From JAKEGN01 sp964465665 (GTDB lineage: Bacteria > Pseudomonadota > Gammaproteobacteria > Steroidobacterales > Woeseiaceae), in the NCBI GenBank assembly GCA_964465665.1, contig CAYXKM010000328.1, positions 1 through 5,973 of the forward strand: 5,973 bases of DNA. Direction: 5' to 3'. Below the pieces are notes generated by a model. It was given only the letters and a program-made list of their open reading frames with translations. It was not told where the DNA came from and made no database searches. Made by a program: the position numbers and the translations under genes. The first letter of the stretch is position 1, and each line of letters begins with the position of its first letter. Positions 5,175 through 5,973 of the stretch are shown in pieces.

Positions 5175-5973
5175 ATGACGAGCCAAGTCGTCGACATCCA
5201 CCGTGTGCATCGCTTTCTGGTATGGGCTGCGTGCGTCATCGCCGTCGTTCTGACCTGCGGGACAGTACTGGACCTGCTGCTTCAATCCAGACTGACCGGG
5301 CGCAGGCTCTGGATTTCCGGATTCTTCAACCTGAGCCGGGAAAATAGCCTTACATCGTGGTACTCGGGAATGCTCCTGTTCTCAATCGGCGTTCAATGTT
5401 ACGACGGCTGGGTGCTGAATCGGACCGACAGGGTTCGGGTCGCAAGGAGCTGGCTTGTGCTTTCGGCAATCATGATTCCCCTGTCGGTCGACGAAGTCGG
5501 CTCTTTCCACGAACGCTTGCAATTGATGCCGTACGGCATCGTTCTCGGACTGGTTCCGGCGGCACTGGTCCTGCTTGGAGCGCTGTGCTATGCAATCGCA
5601 GGGTTTCGCAGTGCAGCAGACCAGGTCAGGACTGCAGGCTGGTGCATTCTGGCGTTTTCGTTGTATGCGAGCGTACCGCTGCAGGAGATTATCTATTACC
5701 GGTACGCAACGACGCCGGACAGCCAGGCGATTTCGATCGGGCTGGAAGAGGGCACGGAAATACTGGCAAATACCATTCTGTTCGCCGTTACCCTGAAGAA
5801 CACGATTGCGCTGTACATGCTGCGTTCTCCGGCAGGAACACGGCTGCTTCTCGAACTTGCCGTTGAGGCGCGCAAGCTCATCGTGCCAATTGCGGCAATG
5901 GCTATTCCGATATTTACGTACCTATCGGCGGGTAAAACAAACTTTGGCCGACCGGCGGACTGGTTCATTGCGT
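5175..5973 (+). CDS. Polytopic membrane protein of unknown function (3' end outside window)
   Basis: The frame from ATG 5175 stays open to the window edge for 266 residues. About seven hydrophobic segments are visible: residues 14-36, 62-81, 92-105, 119-143, 155-170, 196-216 and 235-252. Two polar motifs at membrane edges stand out: LSVDEVGSFHERL (103-115; D106, E107, H112, E113) and LEEGTEIL (190-197; E191, E192, E195). SxDExxSxHE-like motifs occur in several uncharacterised bacterial membrane proteins as I recall; I cannot name the family. ATG 5175 is the first usable start after the peptidase stop, but has only a weak ribosome binding site. It lies 45 bp after the M3 gene on the same strand, so co-transcription is plausible. 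Overlapping open frames at 5357-5866 and 5575-5796 are Arg/Cys-rich with no membrane or domain character, and are shadows. Confidence 0.82.
   Translation, partial: MTSQVVDIHRVHRFLVWAACVIAVVLTCGTVLDLLLQSRLTGRRLWISGFFNLSRENSLTSWYSGMLLFSIGVQCYDGWVLNRTDRVRVARSWLVLSAIMIPLSVDEVGSFHERLQLMPYGIVLGLVPAALVLLGALCYAIAGFRSAADQVRTAGWCILAFSLYASVPLQEIIYYRYATTPDSQAISIGLEEGTEILANTILFAVTLKNTIALYMLRSPAGTRLLLELAVEARKLIVPIAAMAIPIFTYLSAGKTNFGRPADWFIA

Noticed and set aside
3735..5285. Long reverse-strand open frames opposite the M3 peptidase (3735-4502, 4533-5285)
   Set aside because: Antisense shadows in GC-rich coding DNA; the forward frame carries the full M3 active site.
5357..5866. Forward open frame of 169 codons
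   Set aside because: Its translation is rich in Arg, Gly and Cys without domain or membrane pattern; the overlapping frame from 5175 gives a coherent multi-pass membrane protein.

Overview
The window looks like chromosomal DNA of a GC-rich proteobacterium, most likely a gammaproteobacterium. The protein families (REP-associated tyrosine transposase, SYLF lipid-binding protein, Dcp-like M3 peptidase) and the Shine-Dalgarno sites fit this. The genus cannot be fixed from the sequence.

Layout. The first 82 bases are the 3' end of a forward gene, possibly a class III polyphosphate kinase 2 (weak call). At 181-1030 lies a compact mobile unit of about 850 bp. It holds a 228-residue RAYT (Y1/HUH single-strand transposase) framed by copies of a short motif, GTGCCGGATTTATTTT: one at the left end and two in opposite orientation at the right end. 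The outer copies can each fold into a bulged hairpin. The right end of the unit supplies the last two bases of the stop codon of the next gene, a reverse-strand exported SYLF/YSC84 lipid-binding protein (1029-1568). Across a 135-bp divergent intergenic region, a forward gene (1704-2804) encodes an N-terminal Rieske [2Fe-2S] domain fused to an FMN-reductase/flavodoxin-like domain. It is followed by an exported, possibly lipid-anchored M3 zinc metallopeptidase of the Dcp/oligopeptidase A type (2883-5129). Last comes a polytopic membrane protein (5175 to the window edge) that runs off the end and is easily missed, because other frames carry long spurious ORFs.

How the genes fit together. Rieske-flavoprotein, M3 peptidase and membrane protein are co-directional with gaps of 78 and 45 bp, so they could be co-transcribed, but nothing shows a shared pathway. 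The SYLF gene is divergent and may share the 1569-1703 control region with the Rieske gene. The RAYT unit is an independent insertion between the upstream gene and the SYLF gene.

The items most worth a second look are the RAYT unit with its nested repeats and stop-codon overlap, the Rieske-FMN reductase fusion with three cysteines in the flavodoxin half, and the unassigned membrane protein with conserved-looking acidic/His motifs. No CRISPR array, tRNA or rRNA was seen. No clearly new multi-gene system is evident.
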